Source: Consotaella aegiceratis (GTDB lineage Bacteria; Pseudomonadota; Alphaproteobacteria; Rhizobiales; Rhizobiaceae). From it: DNA of 64,000 nt. The position numbers and the translations under genes were made by a program. This document shows positions 14,655-24,203 of the stretch, one piece after another. The DNA lies in NCBI RefSeq assembly GCF_036541425.1, contig NZ_JAZHFT010000015.1:1-64000 (forward strand), written 5' to 3'. The notes under the pieces were generated by a model. That model searched no databases. It was not told where the DNA came from and saw only the letters and a list, made by a program, of their open reading frames with translations. How positions within the stretch are numbered: position 1 is the first letter of the stretch; the number at the start of each line of letters is the position of its first letter.

Positions 14655-17453
14655 ATGGCAAACAACAAAATGCTGATCGACGCTTCCCATCCGGAAGAAA
14701 CCCGGGTGGTCGTCGTCAAGGGCAACAGAATTGAAGAATTCGACTTCGAGTCGGAACATAAGAAGCAGCTCAAAGGCAATATTTATCTCGCCAAGGTAAC
14801 CCGCGTCGAACCCTCTTTGCAGGCGGCCTTCGTCGATTATGGCGGCAACCGGCACGGTTTTCTGGCGTTCAGCGAGATTCATCCGGACTATTACCAGATC
14901 CCGGTGGCCGATCGGCAGGCGCTGATCGAGGAAGAGCTGGCGCGCGTCCAGGAGGACGAGGACAGCGAGCCCGCGGAGGAAGCCAAGCCGGCCAAGCCCG
15001 CCCGGCGATCCCGCCGTTCGTCCAAGAAGGAGCCGGCGCAAGCCGCGGCAGCGACCGAGGAGACGATCGCCGAGGCCGTAAACTCCGACGAGTCGGGTGA
15101 GGACGCGTCCACGGAAACCGCTGTCGAGGCGGACGCCACGGACGGCGAGCCCGAAGCAGCGAGCGACGACGCGCCGCAGACCGCAGCCGACGATTCCCAG
15201 GATATGACGGACGACGACGACGGCAGCGAAGAGGCTGACAAGCCGTCGGAAGACGACGAGGCGGAACGCCCGTCGGGTCGCCGCCGCGGCCGGCGCTCCC
15301 GCGCATCCACGGCGAAGTCCAATAGCGACGAGGACAGCGACGACGAGGCCGAGGAGGTCGACGAAGTCGGCGCCGAGGACGCCATGGAGGAGGTGCCGAC
15401 CCGGCAATCGAAGCCGCGTCGCCAGTACAAGATCCAGGAGGTGATCAAGCGCCGGCAGATCTTGCTGGTGCAGGTCGTCAAGGAAGAACGCGGCAACAAG
15501 GGCGCGGCGCTCACCACCTACCTGTCGCTCGCCGGCCGCTACTCGGTTCTGATGCCGAACACGGCGCGCGGCGGCGGCATCTCGCGCAAGATCACCAACC
15601 CGGCAGACCGCAAGCGTCTCAAGGAGATGGCGCGCGATCTTAAAGTGCCGCAGGGGATGGGGATCATCCTGCGCACGGCGGGCGCCAACCGGACCAAGCC
15701 GGAGATCAAGCGCGACTACGACTATCTGATGCGGCTGTGGGAAACGGTGCGCACGGTCACCCTCTCCTCGACCGCGCCGGCGCTGGTCTATGAGGAAGGC
15801 AGCCTGATCAAGCGCTCCATCCGCGACCTCCACAATCGCGACATCGACCAGATCCTGGTCGCCGGCGAGGATGGCTACCGCGAAGCCAAGGACTTCATGC
15901 GGATGCTGATGCCGAGCCAGGCCAAGGTGGTGCAGCCGTATCGCGATGCGACGCCGATCTTCGCCCGCCAGGGCATCGAAGCCCAGCTCGACCGCATGCT
16001 TCAGCCGCACGTGACGCTGAAATCGGGCGGCTACATCATCATCAATCAGACCGAGGCGCTGGTCGCCATCGACGTCAACTCGGGCCGCTCGACGCGCGAG
16101 CACTCGATCGAGGACACGGCATTCCAGACCAATCTGGAAGCTGCCGAGGAAGTCGCGCGCCAGCTGCGGCTGCGCGATCTCGCCGGCCTGATCGTCATCG
16201 ACTTCATCGACATGGAGGAAAAGCGCAACAACCGCGCCGTCGAGAAGAAGCTGAAGGATTGCCTGAAGGACGACCGGGCGCGCATCCAGCTCGGCCGGAT
16301 CTCGCATTTCGGCCTGATGGAGATGAGCCGCCAGCGCATCCGCGCCAGCGTGCTGGAGTCGACCACCCAGATCTGCCCGCACTGCGAGGGCGCCGGCTAC
16401 GTGCGCTCCAATTCCTCGCTGGCGCTGCACGTCCTGCGTTCGATCGAGGAGCATCTGCAGAAGCACTCCGACCATGACCTCGTGGTCAAGGTGCCGGCCG
16501 AAACCGCGCTCTACGTCCTGAACGAAAAGCGCGGCACGATCGGCGAGCTCGAAGCCCATCACGGCGTGCGGATCATCATCCAGGCCGACGACAGCGCCGG
16601 CCGCCAGTCGGTCGTCATCGAGCATGGCGCGGAGGCGGTGAAGTCCGAGCTGGTGACCAGCCATGTCCATCCCGAGACGGTGGTCGCCGAGGATGTCGAC
16701 GAGGACGAGACGCTCGACACCGCCGCCGAGCAGGACGACGACGGCGACAATGGCGACAACGGCTCGCGCAACAAGCGCAAGCGGCGGCGCAGCAAGCGGC
16801 GGCGCGATCAGGACGACCGGTCCGCGGCGTCCGAGAGCGAGGACGGATCGAGCAACACGGCAGAGGACGAAATGGACTCCGACGCCGACAGCGACGACGC
16901 CCAGGACGACGACCAGGGCGGCCGCAACCGTCGGCGGCGCCGGCGCGGTCGGCGCGGTGGTCGCAAGAATCGCGATGGACAGGGCGACTCCGAAAGCCCC
17001 TCCTCGGACGACCAGCCCGCTGTCGCAGCCTCCGATGACGATGCGGAAGGCGGCGCGATGCAGGAACCGGTCGCCGAGAGTGCCTTCGAGAGCGAGACGG
17101 CGACCCCATCGCCCGACGACGAGCCTTCGGAAGGCGCTAGCGCCGCTGTAGCGGACACTGAGGCAACGCCGGCCGCCGAAACGGCGGACGTCGCCGTATC
17201 GGCCGATACCACTCCGGCCGAACCGATCGAGGCGCCGGCCATCGAACCGGCCGTGAGCGAGACGGCAGACGCGGCTGACGAGTCGGCCCCTGCGTCAGCC
17301 GAAGAGGATGAAAGCCCGGCCGCTCCGGCGGAAGAGACCACCGAGCAGCCCCCCTCGGGCGAGCCGCAGATCACGTTCACCGGCACCGGCGAGGATGACG
17401 CGGACAAGAAGCCGAAGCGGACCGGCTGGTGGTCGCGGCGCGGGTTCTTCTGA
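14655..17453 (+). CDS. rne: Ribonuclease E
   Basis: The endoribonuclease that initiates mRNA decay and processes rRNA and sRNAs. The 932-residue product begins MANNKMLIDASHPEETRVVV. An S1 domain (GNIYLAKVTRVEPSLQAAF) starts near residue 37 and is split by a highly acidic, low-complexity insert of about 160 residues, typical of alphaproteobacterial RNase E. The catalytic DNase I-like part has VAIDVNSGRSTREHS and LIVIDFIDM, and the Zn-link is CPHCEGAGYV. The C-terminal third is Arg- and Asp/Glu-rich disordered scaffold ending TGWWSRRGFF. A terminator follows directly. Confidence 0.97.
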   Translation: MANNKMLIDASHPEETRVVVVKGNRIEEFDFESEHKKQLKGNIYLAKVTRVEPSLQAAFVDYGGNRHGFLAFSEIHPDYYQIPVADRQALIEEELARVQEDEDSEPAEEAKPAKPARRSRRSSKKEPAQAAAATEETIAEAVNSDESGEDASTETAVEADATDGEPEAASDDAPQTAADDSQDMTDDDDGSEEADKPSEDDEAERPSGRRRGRRSRASTAKSNSDEDSDDEAEEVDEVGAEDAMEEVPTRQSKPRRQYKIQEVIKRRQILLVQVVKEERGNKGAALTTYLSLAGRYSVLMPNTARGGGISRKITNPADRKRLKEMARDLKVPQGMGIILRTAGANRTKPEIKRDYDYLMRLWETVRTVTLSSTAPALVYEEGSLIKRSIRDLHNRDIDQILVAGEDGYREAKDFMRMLMPSQAKVVQPYRDATPIFARQGIEAQLDRMLQPHVTLKSGGYIIINQTEALVAIDVNSGRSTREHSIEDTAFQTNLEAAEEVARQLRLRDLAGLIVIDFIDMEEKRNNRAVEKKLKDCLKDDRARIQLGRISHFGLMEMSRQRIRASVLESTTQICPHCEGAGYVRSNSSLALHVLRSIEEHLQKHSDHDLVVKVPAETALYVLNEKRGTIGELEAHHGVRIIIQADDSAGRQSVVIEHGAEAVKSELVTSHVHPETVVAEDVDEDETLDTAAEQDDDGDNGDNGSRNKRKRRRSKRRRDQDDRSAASESEDGSSNTAEDEMDSDADSDDAQDDDQGGRNRRRRRRGRRGGRKNRDGQGDSESPSSDDQPAVAASDDDAEGGAMQEPVAESAFESETATPSPDDEPSEGASAAVADTEATPAAETADVAVSADTTPAEPIEAPAIEPAVSETADAADESAPASAEEDESPAAPAEETTEQPPSGEPQITFTGTGEDDADKKPKRTGWWSRRGFF

Positions 17454-17480
17454 GCAACGGCAGAAAAGCCTGAAAGTAAA

Positions 17481-17517
17481 AAGGCCTGCAGGGCGCGATC
17501 CTTGCAGGCCTTGTCTT
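17481..17517 (+). terminator. Terminator of rne
   Basis: A 10-bp stem AAGGCCTGCA/TGCAGGCCTT is followed by GTCTTT. The A-rich stretch on the left side (AAAGTAAAA) gives a U-rich tail on the minus strand, so it may also end the convergent GNAT transcript. Confidence 0.75.
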
Positions 17518-17577
17518 TGCGTCCCGGGCGCTGACGCGGCTTCCGATTGTTCGAAGGCGGCGGACGCTCCGTCGCCG

Positions 17578-18108
17578 TCAGCCGTCCGGGATTTTCTGCC
17601 TCGGCGTCTCGCCGCCCGGAGAGCGAAACATCAGCAAGTCCGGCCGGACAGCAACACGCTCGTCGGTTCGCTGCAGGCCCGCTTTTTCGGCGACCCGGAT
17701 CGAGGCGTGATTGTTCTGTCGGATGGTGGCGAATACGCGGCGTCCCGCGGCTTGCGCCGCAGCGACCGCGGCGTTTGCGGCTTCCGACGCCAGGCCGCGC
17801 CCTTGCTGCTCGTGAAAAACGACATAGCCGAGCTCCAACCAGCCGTCCGGGCTGCTGAAAAATCCGCACAGCCCTGATATTTCGGCCGTTTCCGCCTCCA
17901 TCGCCCACATGCTGTAGCCGTGCGCGGCTTCACACCGCATACGGCGGTCGAGCCAAGCGGCGGCTTCATCCATCGAATCCTTGCGCCACGTCACGTCGCG
18001 GGTGGTGATCGGACAGGACAGGATGCGGAAGACGGCCGCGAGATCGACGTTTTCCAGCGCCCGCAGCACCAGACGCGGCGTTCGAATCGGGGCAAGAGCT
18101 ATCGCCAT
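17578..18108 (-). CDS. GNAT N-acetyltransferase (RimJ/RimL type)
   Basis: A 176-residue acetyltransferase. It opens with the RimJ/RimL-like TPRLVLRALENVDLAAV and has LELGYVVFHEQQGRGLASEA, the acetyl-CoA pyrophosphate-binding loop (QxxGRG near residue 100), then ATIRQNNHASIRVAEKAGL. The substrate cannot be told. It lies 27 nt after the aminotransferase stop on the same strand, so the pair may be co-transcribed. Confidence 0.88.
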   Translation of the reverse strand: MAIALAPIRTPRLVLRALENVDLAAVFRILSCPITTRDVTWRKDSMDEAAAWLDRRMRCEAAHGYSMWAMEAETAEISGLCGFFSSPDGWLELGYVVFHEQQGRGLASEAANAAVAAAQAAGRRVFATIRQNNHASIRVAEKAGLQRTDERVAVRPDLLMFRSPGGETPRQKIPDG

Positions 18109-18135
18109 GACCGACTTTGGTCCTCCCAGGGCGCG

Positions 18136-19284
18136 CTACGCCAGCTGCGCCGCGATTCGATCGAGCGCCTCGACCAGTTCGGCATGGCTGCAGGCATACG
18201 ACAATCGTGCGAACGCCTCGCCGCGGCGAAGATCGAAGTCGACGCCCATGGTCAAGGCGACATGGGCCTGTTCAAGGAGGCGGGCCGACCACTCGCTGGC
18301 CGTCCCCTGCCCGGGTGGGATCGCGGCATAGGCATAGAACGCTCCGTCGATCGGCGCGATCTGGCTGAAGCCGAGTTGCGGCAGGCGTTCCATCATCAGG
18401 TCGCGGTTCTGCCGGTAGCCCGCCTTGATCGACTCAAGCTCGTCCGTGGCGTCGAAGACGGCGAGCGCAGCCGCCTGCGACAGCTCCGGCGCCGAGATGT
18501 AGAGGTTCTGGCCGAGCCGCTCGGCCGCGCGCACCAGGCTCGGCGGCAGCACCAGCCAGCCGACGCGCCAGCCCGTCATGCAGTAGTATTTGGAAAACGA
18601 GTTGACGATGATCGGACTGTCGGAAAACTCCAGCGCCGTCGCTTCCGCCTCGCCATAGACCAGGCCATGATAGATCTCGTCGGAGATGAACCGGATTCCT
18701 TCGCGATCGGCAAAGGCGATGAGTTCGCGCAGCGTCTCGCGGGGTGTCACCGTTCCCGTCGGATTGGACGGGCTCGCGATCAACACGCCTTGCAGCGGCT
18801 TCAGCGCATGCTCGGCCGCAAGCCGGTCGGCATCGAGCACGTAGCCGTCCGTGACCGAGACCTCGATCTCCACCGGCTCCAGCCCCAGCGCTTTCAGGAT
18901 GTTGCGATAGGCGGGGTAGCCCGGCGCGGCGATGGCGACGCGATCGCCGGGGTCGAAGGCCGCGATGAAGGCCAGATTGAAACCGGCCGACGAGCCGGTG
19001 GTCACCATGACGCGCTCCGCTCCGATCGACTGGCCGTATCTCTCGCCATAGTGGCGTGCGATGCGCTCACGCAGTTCCATCCGCCCGAGCGCGTCGGTAT
19101 AGGCGATCCTGCCATGCTCCAGCATGGCTCGGGCGGCACCGATGGCAAGGCTCGGAGCCGGCGCGGCGGGTTGGCCCACGGCCAGCGATATGACTCGTTC
19201 GCCGGCGGCCGCCATCTGATTGGCTTTGGCCATGACGTCCATGGCGCGGAACGGATCGACAGACGAGCGCAGCGATGCCTTCAT
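18136..19284 (-). CDS. PLP-dependent aminotransferase, class I/II
   Basis: A fold-type I aminotransferase of 382 residues. The substrate/PLP motifs are SPSNPTGT, ISDEIYHGLVYG and the Schiff-base lysine in NSFSKYYCMTGWRVGW. An arginine near the end (ARLSYACS) would bind the substrate carboxylate. The chosen ATG (MKASLRSSVDPF) matches relatives; the frame is open 32 codons further but without a good site. The amino acid substrate cannot be deduced. Confidence 0.9.
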   Translation of the reverse strand: MKASLRSSVDPFRAMDVMAKANQMAAAGERVISLAVGQPAAPAPSLAIGAARAMLEHGRIAYTDALGRMELRERIARHYGERYGQSIGAERVMVTTGSSAGFNLAFIAAFDPGDRVAIAAPGYPAYRNILKALGLEPVEIEVSVTDGYVLDADRLAAEHALKPLQGVLIASPSNPTGTVTPRETLRELIAFADREGIRFISDEIYHGLVYGEAEATALEFSDSPIIVNSFSKYYCMTGWRVGWLVLPPSLVRAAERLGQNLYISAPELSQAAALAVFDATDELESIKAGYRQNRDLMMERLPQLGFSQIAPIDGAFYAYAAIPPGQGTASEWSARLLEQAHVALTMGVDFDLRRGEAFARLSYACSHAELVEALDRIAAQLA

Positions 19285-19496
19285 CCAACGGGATTCATTC
19301 AAATCGAAACTCCTCGATCGCGCCGACTCTTGATTGTCCCGATGCCGCAAGGGTAGATCAAGCGCGGACCGTCGATGCACCGGCGCCTCACAATCGCCGG
19401 AAAAGCGTGCCGATACGACGCTGCCGCCCGCGACCGCCGCGGCTGATCGAGCGCGGATCGAATTCTGAAAAGACCCACAGCGTCTGGACCGTCAGC

Positions 19497-20885
19497 ATGA
19501 ATTGTCCGTTGCGCCGCTTCAAGATGCGCTTTGTCTCGTCACTGGTCGCGCTGACGCTGGCGATCGTGCCGACGACTTCGCACGCGGCGCAGGGCAAACG
19601 CAACCTTCCCATCGTCCGCGACGCCGAGATCGAGAGCCTGATCACCGACTATGTCAAGCCGCTGCTCGGCGCCGCGGGGCTGTCGCGCTCGGGCATCGAG
19701 GTCGTGCTCGTCAACGACACCTCGTTCAACGCCTTCGTGGCAGGCCGCCGAATCTTCATCAACCTCGGCACGATTCTCGATTCGGAAAGCCCCAACGCGA
19801 CGATCGGCGTGCTGGCGCATGAGATCGGCCATCTGGCGGGCGGCCACCAGCAGCAGTTGCGCGAGCAGCTCGAGCGCTCGCAGACCATCGCCATCGTCGC
19901 CGGGCTGCTCGGCGTCGGCGTGGCGGCCGCCGGCGCCGCATCCGGACAATCAGGCATTGCGCGGGCTGGCGCCGGGCTTTACTCCGGCGGCGCCGACTTC
20001 GCCCATCGTCTGCTTCTGCGCTATCAGCGCGGCGAAGAGACGACGGCCGACCGCGCCGCGCTCACCTACCTGCAAAAGACCAAGCAATCGCCCAAGGGTC
20101 TTCTCGACAGCTTCGAGAACCTGGTCCGCAACAGGCTCTTCGTCGGCAGCAGCTCCGACACCTATCTGTCGTCGCATCCCCTTCCCCAGGATCGCCTGAC
20201 CTTCCTGGAAACCGCTGCCAAGGAGAGCCCCTATTACGACAAGAAGGACGATCCGCTGCTTCAGCAGCGCCACGACTTCGCCCGCGCCAAGATCGCGGCC
20301 TATACGGGCGGAGCGATCGCCGTCCGCCGAGCCTTTTCCCGCGAGCCCTACAGCTTCGCGGCGAGCTATGGCGACGCGATCGCCACCCATCTTGGAGGTT
20401 CGCCCAGCGAAGCGCTTGCAAAGTTCGACGACCTGATCCGGCTCGACCCCCAGAACCCCTGGCTGCACGAGATGCGCGGCGAGGTTCTGATGGAGGCCGG
20501 TCGCGCCAACGAAGCGGCGGCCGCCTACCGCAAGGCCGCAAGCCTCGACAAATCGCAGTCCGGCATCGTTCAGGCCGAGATCGGCGAGGCGCTGGTCACC
20601 GGCGGCGATCCGGCGAAGATGCAGGAGGCCGTCGAGCTGATCCGCAAGGGCCTGCAAAGCGATCCGGACAATTCGATCGCCTACCGCTTCCTCGCCATGG
20701 CCTATGGTCGGATCGGCGACGTCGGCGCCGCCGAACTGGCGACCGCAGAAGGGTACTGGCGCGCCGGCTCGTTCACCGAAGCCAAGGTCTTCGCCGCCCG
20801 GGCCCAGCAAAAGCTCAAGGCCGGATCGCCGCTTTGGCGTCAGGCCCAGGATATTATAGAAACCAAGACCGACAAGAAGGATTGA
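19497..20885 (+). CDS. M48 family metalloprotease with TPR repeats (BepA-like)
   Basis: A 462-residue periplasmic zinc protease. A signal peptide (residues 1-30, ending TSHA) is followed by an M48 catalytic domain with HEIGHLAGGH and the third zinc ligand in RGEETTADRAA. The C-terminal half carries TPR-like helices (residues about 300-440). BepA-type proteases clear misassembled outer-membrane proteins. An ATG nine codons later (MRFVSS) is a possible alternative start. A DsbA-like thiol oxidoreductase follows on the same strand. Confidence 0.92.
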   Translation: MNCPLRRFKMRFVSSLVALTLAIVPTTSHAAQGKRNLPIVRDAEIESLITDYVKPLLGAAGLSRSGIEVVLVNDTSFNAFVAGRRIFINLGTILDSESPNATIGVLAHEIGHLAGGHQQQLREQLERSQTIAIVAGLLGVGVAAAGAASGQSGIARAGAGLYSGGADFAHRLLLRYQRGEETTADRAALTYLQKTKQSPKGLLDSFENLVRNRLFVGSSSDTYLSSHPLPQDRLTFLETAAKESPYYDKKDDPLLQQRHDFARAKIAAYTGGAIAVRRAFSREPYSFAASYGDAIATHLGGSPSEALAKFDDLIRLDPQNPWLHEMRGEVLMEAGRANEAAAAYRKAASLDKSQSGIVQAEIGEALVTGGDPAKMQEAVELIRKGLQSDPDNSIAYRFLAMAYGRIGDVGAAELATAEGYWRAGSFTEAKVFAARAQQKLKAGSPLWRQAQDIIETKTDKKD

Positions 20886-20931
20886 GCGGCCCGGCTCGGC
20901 CGCCCTGTTGTCGCAAGAGGAGACGACCCTG

Positions 20932-21696
20932 GTGCAACGCCTGATCATGCCGATCGCCGCGGCCGCGGCCCTATTCGCCGCCTGGCCGGCCCAAGTCCGC
21001 GCCGAAGACGGCTTTAGCGACGACCAGAAGCGCGACATCGAGACGATCGTGCGGGACTATCTGGTCGAGAATCCCGAAGTCCTCGTGGAGGCCTTTCAGG
21101 TTCTTGAAAGCCGGCAGGCCGAGCAGCAGGCCGCAGCCCAGAAAACTGCGCTCACGGCGCTGTCGGACCAGCTCACGGCGGTCCCGGCCGGCGCCGTTCT
21201 CGGCAATCCCGAGGGAGACGTCACCGTCGTCGAGTTCTTTGACTACAATTGCGGCTTCTGCAAACGAGGACTGGAGGCGATGAACTCGCTTCTCGACAGC
21301 GATCCGCAGCTGCGTTTCGTGCTGCGAGAACTGCCGATACTCTCCGAACAGTCGCAGGCGGCGAGCCGCGTCAGTCTCGCCGTGCAGAAGATCGCACCCG
21401 AAAAATACGGCGATTTCCATCGCGAGCTGCTCGGCTCCAAAGGTCTCGTCGACGAGGATCGCGCGCTTGAGGTGGCCAGCGATCTGGGCATCGAAGAGGC
21501 CGGGCTGAAGTCCGCGATGGCCGATCCGGAGATCGACAGCGAGCTGACCGCGAGCCTGCAGCTCGCCCATCAGCTCGCCATCAACGGAACGCCCGCCTAC
21601 ATCATTGCCGACGAGATTGTGCCGGGCGCCGTGGGCTTTCACAGCCTGGCCCAGAAGATCGCCAATGTGAGGCAGTGCGACAGCACCACCTGCTGA
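20932..21696 (+). CDS. DsbA family periplasmic thiol oxidoreductase
   Basis: A 254-residue exported thioredoxin-fold protein of the Com1/DsbA type. A signal peptide (residues 1-24, ending AQVRA) leads to an N-terminal helix, then the active site EFFDYNCGFCKRG (CGFC) and the cis-proline loop in NGTPAYII. I chose GTG because GAGGAG lies nine bases before it; an upstream TTG and a downstream ATG exist. It starts 46 nt after the M48 protease stop, suggesting one envelope-quality operon. Confidence 0.88.
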   Translation: MQRLIMPIAAAAALFAAWPAQVRAEDGFSDDQKRDIETIVRDYLVENPEVLVEAFQVLESRQAEQQAAAQKTALTALSDQLTAVPAGAVLGNPEGDVTVVEFFDYNCGFCKRGLEAMNSLLDSDPQLRFVLRELPILSEQSQAASRVSLAVQKIAPEKYGDFHRELLGSKGLVDEDRALEVASDLGIEEAGLKSAMADPEIDSELTASLQLAHQLAINGTPAYIIADEIVPGAVGFHSLAQKIANVRQCDSTTC

Positions 21697-21880
21697 ACCG
21701 CACCGCCGCAGACAAAGCGGACGACGAGCCGTCGTTTCGCGCACAGCGCCCGAACGATCGGCTGTCGCCCGTCCGACGCGCCCCGCCCGGCGCATCTTCC
21801 ACCCGAGGCTGTTGCAGTTTATACCCCGGCGGAATTTCGCAGCGCCGATTTCCGAAACCTTCGCAGGGTCGTACCCGCCG

Positions 21881-22324
21881 ATGCTTCCGATCATTTTCGT
21901 CCTCAACGGTCCGAACCTCAACCGGTTGGGCCGCCGCGAGCCCGAAATCTACGGCACGGAGACGCTGGCGGATATCGAGGCACGCTGCGCCAAGGCTGCG
22001 CAAAACCACGGGTTTTCGCTGGAATTCCGCCAGTCCAACCATGAAGGCGTGCTCGTCGACTGGATCCAGGAAGCAACCGACCGTGCCGCCGGGCTGGTCC
22101 TCAATCCCGGCGCCTACGGTCACACCTCCGTCGCGCTTCACGATGCGCTTCGCAGCTTCGATAAGCCGGCGGTCGAAGTCCACTTGTCGAACATTCACGC
22201 CCGCGAATCATTTAGACACCGAAGCCTGACTGCCCCGGCGGTTACAGGCATGATATGCGGCCTCGGCTCGATCGGCTATGAATTGGCGATCGCGGCGCTC
22301 GCCTCGCATGCGCGGGGCGACTAG
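21881..22324 (+). CDS. aroQ: 3-dehydroquinate dehydratase, type II
   Basis: Catalyses the third step of the shikimate pathway. At 147 residues it has the usual type II length. Motifs are LNGPNLNRLGRREPEIYG with the catalytic tyrosine, NPGAYGHTSVAL and VHLSNIHARESFRHRS with the catalytic histidine. The ATG giving MLPIIFVLNG is canonical. accB and accC follow closely on the same strand, the common rhizobial order. Confidence 0.96.
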   Translation: MLPIIFVLNGPNLNRLGRREPEIYGTETLADIEARCAKAAQNHGFSLEFRQSNHEGVLVDWIQEATDRAAGLVLNPGAYGHTSVALHDALRSFDKPAVEVHLSNIHARESFRHRSLTAPAVTGMICGLGSIGYELAIAALASHARGD

Positions 22325-22356
22325 TTTAGGCGCGTTTTGTGACCGGAAGGGAGACA

Positions 22357-22833
22357 ATGCCCAATAAAGAAACGACCGTCGATCCGTCGTTGGTTCGCGA
22401 GCTGGCCGGTATTCTGGACGAGGCCGGTCTCACGGAGATCGAGATTGAGCAGGGTACGGTCCGCATAAGGCTGTCCCGCCAGGTAGAGGCCCTGCCCGCC
22501 ATGTACCCGGCGGCGCAGCTGCAGAGCATGCCCGCGGCAGCACAGCCGGAGCTTGCCGAGGCGGCGAAGAGCCAGCCGGCGGCCGCGAGCGGTCCTGAGC
22601 CGGGTGCGGTTCCCTCTCCCATGGTCGGAACGGCCTATCTGTCTCCGGCACCGGGCGCCAAACCCTTCGTGGAGGTGGGGCAGACCGTCGCCGAGGGCGA
22701 GACGCTGCTGATCATCGAAGCGATGAAGACGATGAACCAGATTCCGGCACCACGCGGCGGCAAGATCAAGCGCATCTGCGTCGAGAATGCCCAGCCTGTG
22801 GAATACGGCGAGACGCTCGTCGTCATCGGATAA
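22357..22833 (+). CDS. accB: Biotin carboxyl carrier protein of acetyl-CoA carboxylase
   Basis: Carries the biotin that shuttles carboxyl groups in fatty acid synthesis. The 158-residue protein has an N-terminal oligomerisation helix region, an Ala/Pro linker (residues about 55-85) and a biotinyl domain with the target lysine Lys124 in EAMKTMNQI. A GGAAGGGAG site precedes the ATG. accC starts 10 nt after its stop. The ligase that would load biotin, birA, is also in this window. Confidence 0.97.
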   Translation: MPNKETTVDPSLVRELAGILDEAGLTEIEIEQGTVRIRLSRQVEALPAMYPAAQLQSMPAAAQPELAEAAKSQPAAASGPEPGAVPSPMVGTAYLSPAPGAKPFVEVGQTVAEGETLLIIEAMKTMNQIPAPRGGKIKRICVENAQPVEYGETLVVIG

Positions 22834-22843
22834 GGCCGTAGCC

Positions 22844-24196
22844 ATGTTCAAGAAGGTACTGATCGCCAATCGCGGCGAGATCGCGCTACGCGTCCTGCGG
22901 GCCTGCAAGGAGCTGGGCGTCTCGACCGTGGCCGTGCATTCGACGGCCGACAACACCGCCATGCATGTCCGCCTCGCCGAAGAAAGCGTCTGCATCGGCC
23001 CGCCGCCCTCGCGCGACAGTTACCTCAACATCCCGCAGATCCTGGCCGCCTGCGAGATCACCGGTGCCGACGCGGTGCATCCGGGCTACGGCTTTCTGTC
23101 GGAAAACGCGCGGTTTGCCGAGATCCTCGAAGCGCACAACATCACCTTCATCGGCCCGACCGCCGAACATATCCGCGTGATGGGCGACAAGATCCAGGCC
23201 AAGAAGACGGCCGTGGAACTGGGGATCCCCGTCGTGCCGGGCTCGGCCGGAGCGATCACCGAGGAGCGTGAGGCGGCGCGTATCGCCGCCGAAATCGGCT
23301 ATCCGGTGCTGATCAAGGCAGCGGCCGGCGGCGGCGGCCGGGGCATGAAGGTGGCGCGCAACGCCGCCGAACTGCCGACCGCTATACAGACGGCGCAGTC
23401 CGAGGCCGGAGCGGCCTTCGGCGATGATTCCGTTTATATCGAGAAATACCTGGAAAAGCCGCGCCATATCGAGGTCCAGGTGTTCGGCGACGGCCAGGGC
23501 AACGCCATCCATCTCGGCGAACGCGACTGCTCGCTGCAGCGGCGCCACCAAAAAGTCTGGGAAGAGGCGCGTTCGCCGGCGCTCACCGACGAGCAGCGCG
23601 AGCGGATCGGCGACATCTGCGCCAAGGCGATGCGCGGGCTGGGCTATCGCGGTGCGGGCACTATCGAGTTCCTTTATGAGAACGGGGAATTCTACTTCAT
23701 CGAGATGAACACCCGGCTGCAGGTCGAGCATCCGGTGACCGAGGCGATCACCGGGCTCGACCTTGTCCACGAGCAGCTGCGGGTGGCAGCCGGCGACGGC
23801 CTATCCCTGACCCAGGACGAGGTCACCTTCCACGGCCATGCCATCGAATGCCGGATCAACGCCGAGGACCCGGTGACGTTCGCCCCCTCGCCCGGCCGCA
23901 TCACCCATTACCACCCGCCGGGCGGTCTCGGCGTCCGCGTCGACTCGGGCGTCTATCAGGGCTATCTGATCCCGCCCTTCTACGACAGCCTGATCGGCAA
24001 GCTGATCGTTGCCGGCCGCGATCGCCAGGAATGCCTGATGCGCCTGCGGCGTGTGCTCGACGAACTCGTCGTGGACGGTGTGAAGACGACCATTCCGCTG
24101 TTCAGCGAGTTGATCGACAACGAAGACATCGCCCGCGGCGACTACGACATCCACTGGCTGGAACACTTCCTGTCACACGCCCGCGCTGCGGACTGA
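22844..24196 (+). CDS. accC: Biotin carboxylase subunit of acetyl-CoA carboxylase
   Basis: Carboxylates the biotin on AccB with ATP and bicarbonate. The 450-residue protein opens MFKKVLIANRGEIALR. It has the ATP-grasp glycine loop KAAAGGGGRGMKV and the catalytic region EMNTRLQVEHPVTE, then the C-terminal biotin carboxylase domain. It is translated just after accB, and aat starts 7 nt after its stop. Confidence 0.98.
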   Translation: MFKKVLIANRGEIALRVLRACKELGVSTVAVHSTADNTAMHVRLAEESVCIGPPPSRDSYLNIPQILAACEITGADAVHPGYGFLSENARFAEILEAHNITFIGPTAEHIRVMGDKIQAKKTAVELGIPVVPGSAGAITEEREAARIAAEIGYPVLIKAAAGGGGRGMKVARNAAELPTAIQTAQSEAGAAFGDDSVYIEKYLEKPRHIEVQVFGDGQGNAIHLGERDCSLQRRHQKVWEEARSPALTDEQRERIGDICAKAMRGLGYRGAGTIEFLYENGEFYFIEMNTRLQVEHPVTEAITGLDLVHEQLRVAAGDGLSLTQDEVTFHGHAIECRINAEDPVTFAPSPGRITHYHPPGGLGVRVDSGVYQGYLIPPFYDSLIGKLIVAGRDRQECLMRLRRVLDELVVDGVKTTIPLFSELIDNEDIARGDYDIHWLEHFLSHARAAD

Positions 24197-24203
24197 CGGC
24201 GGC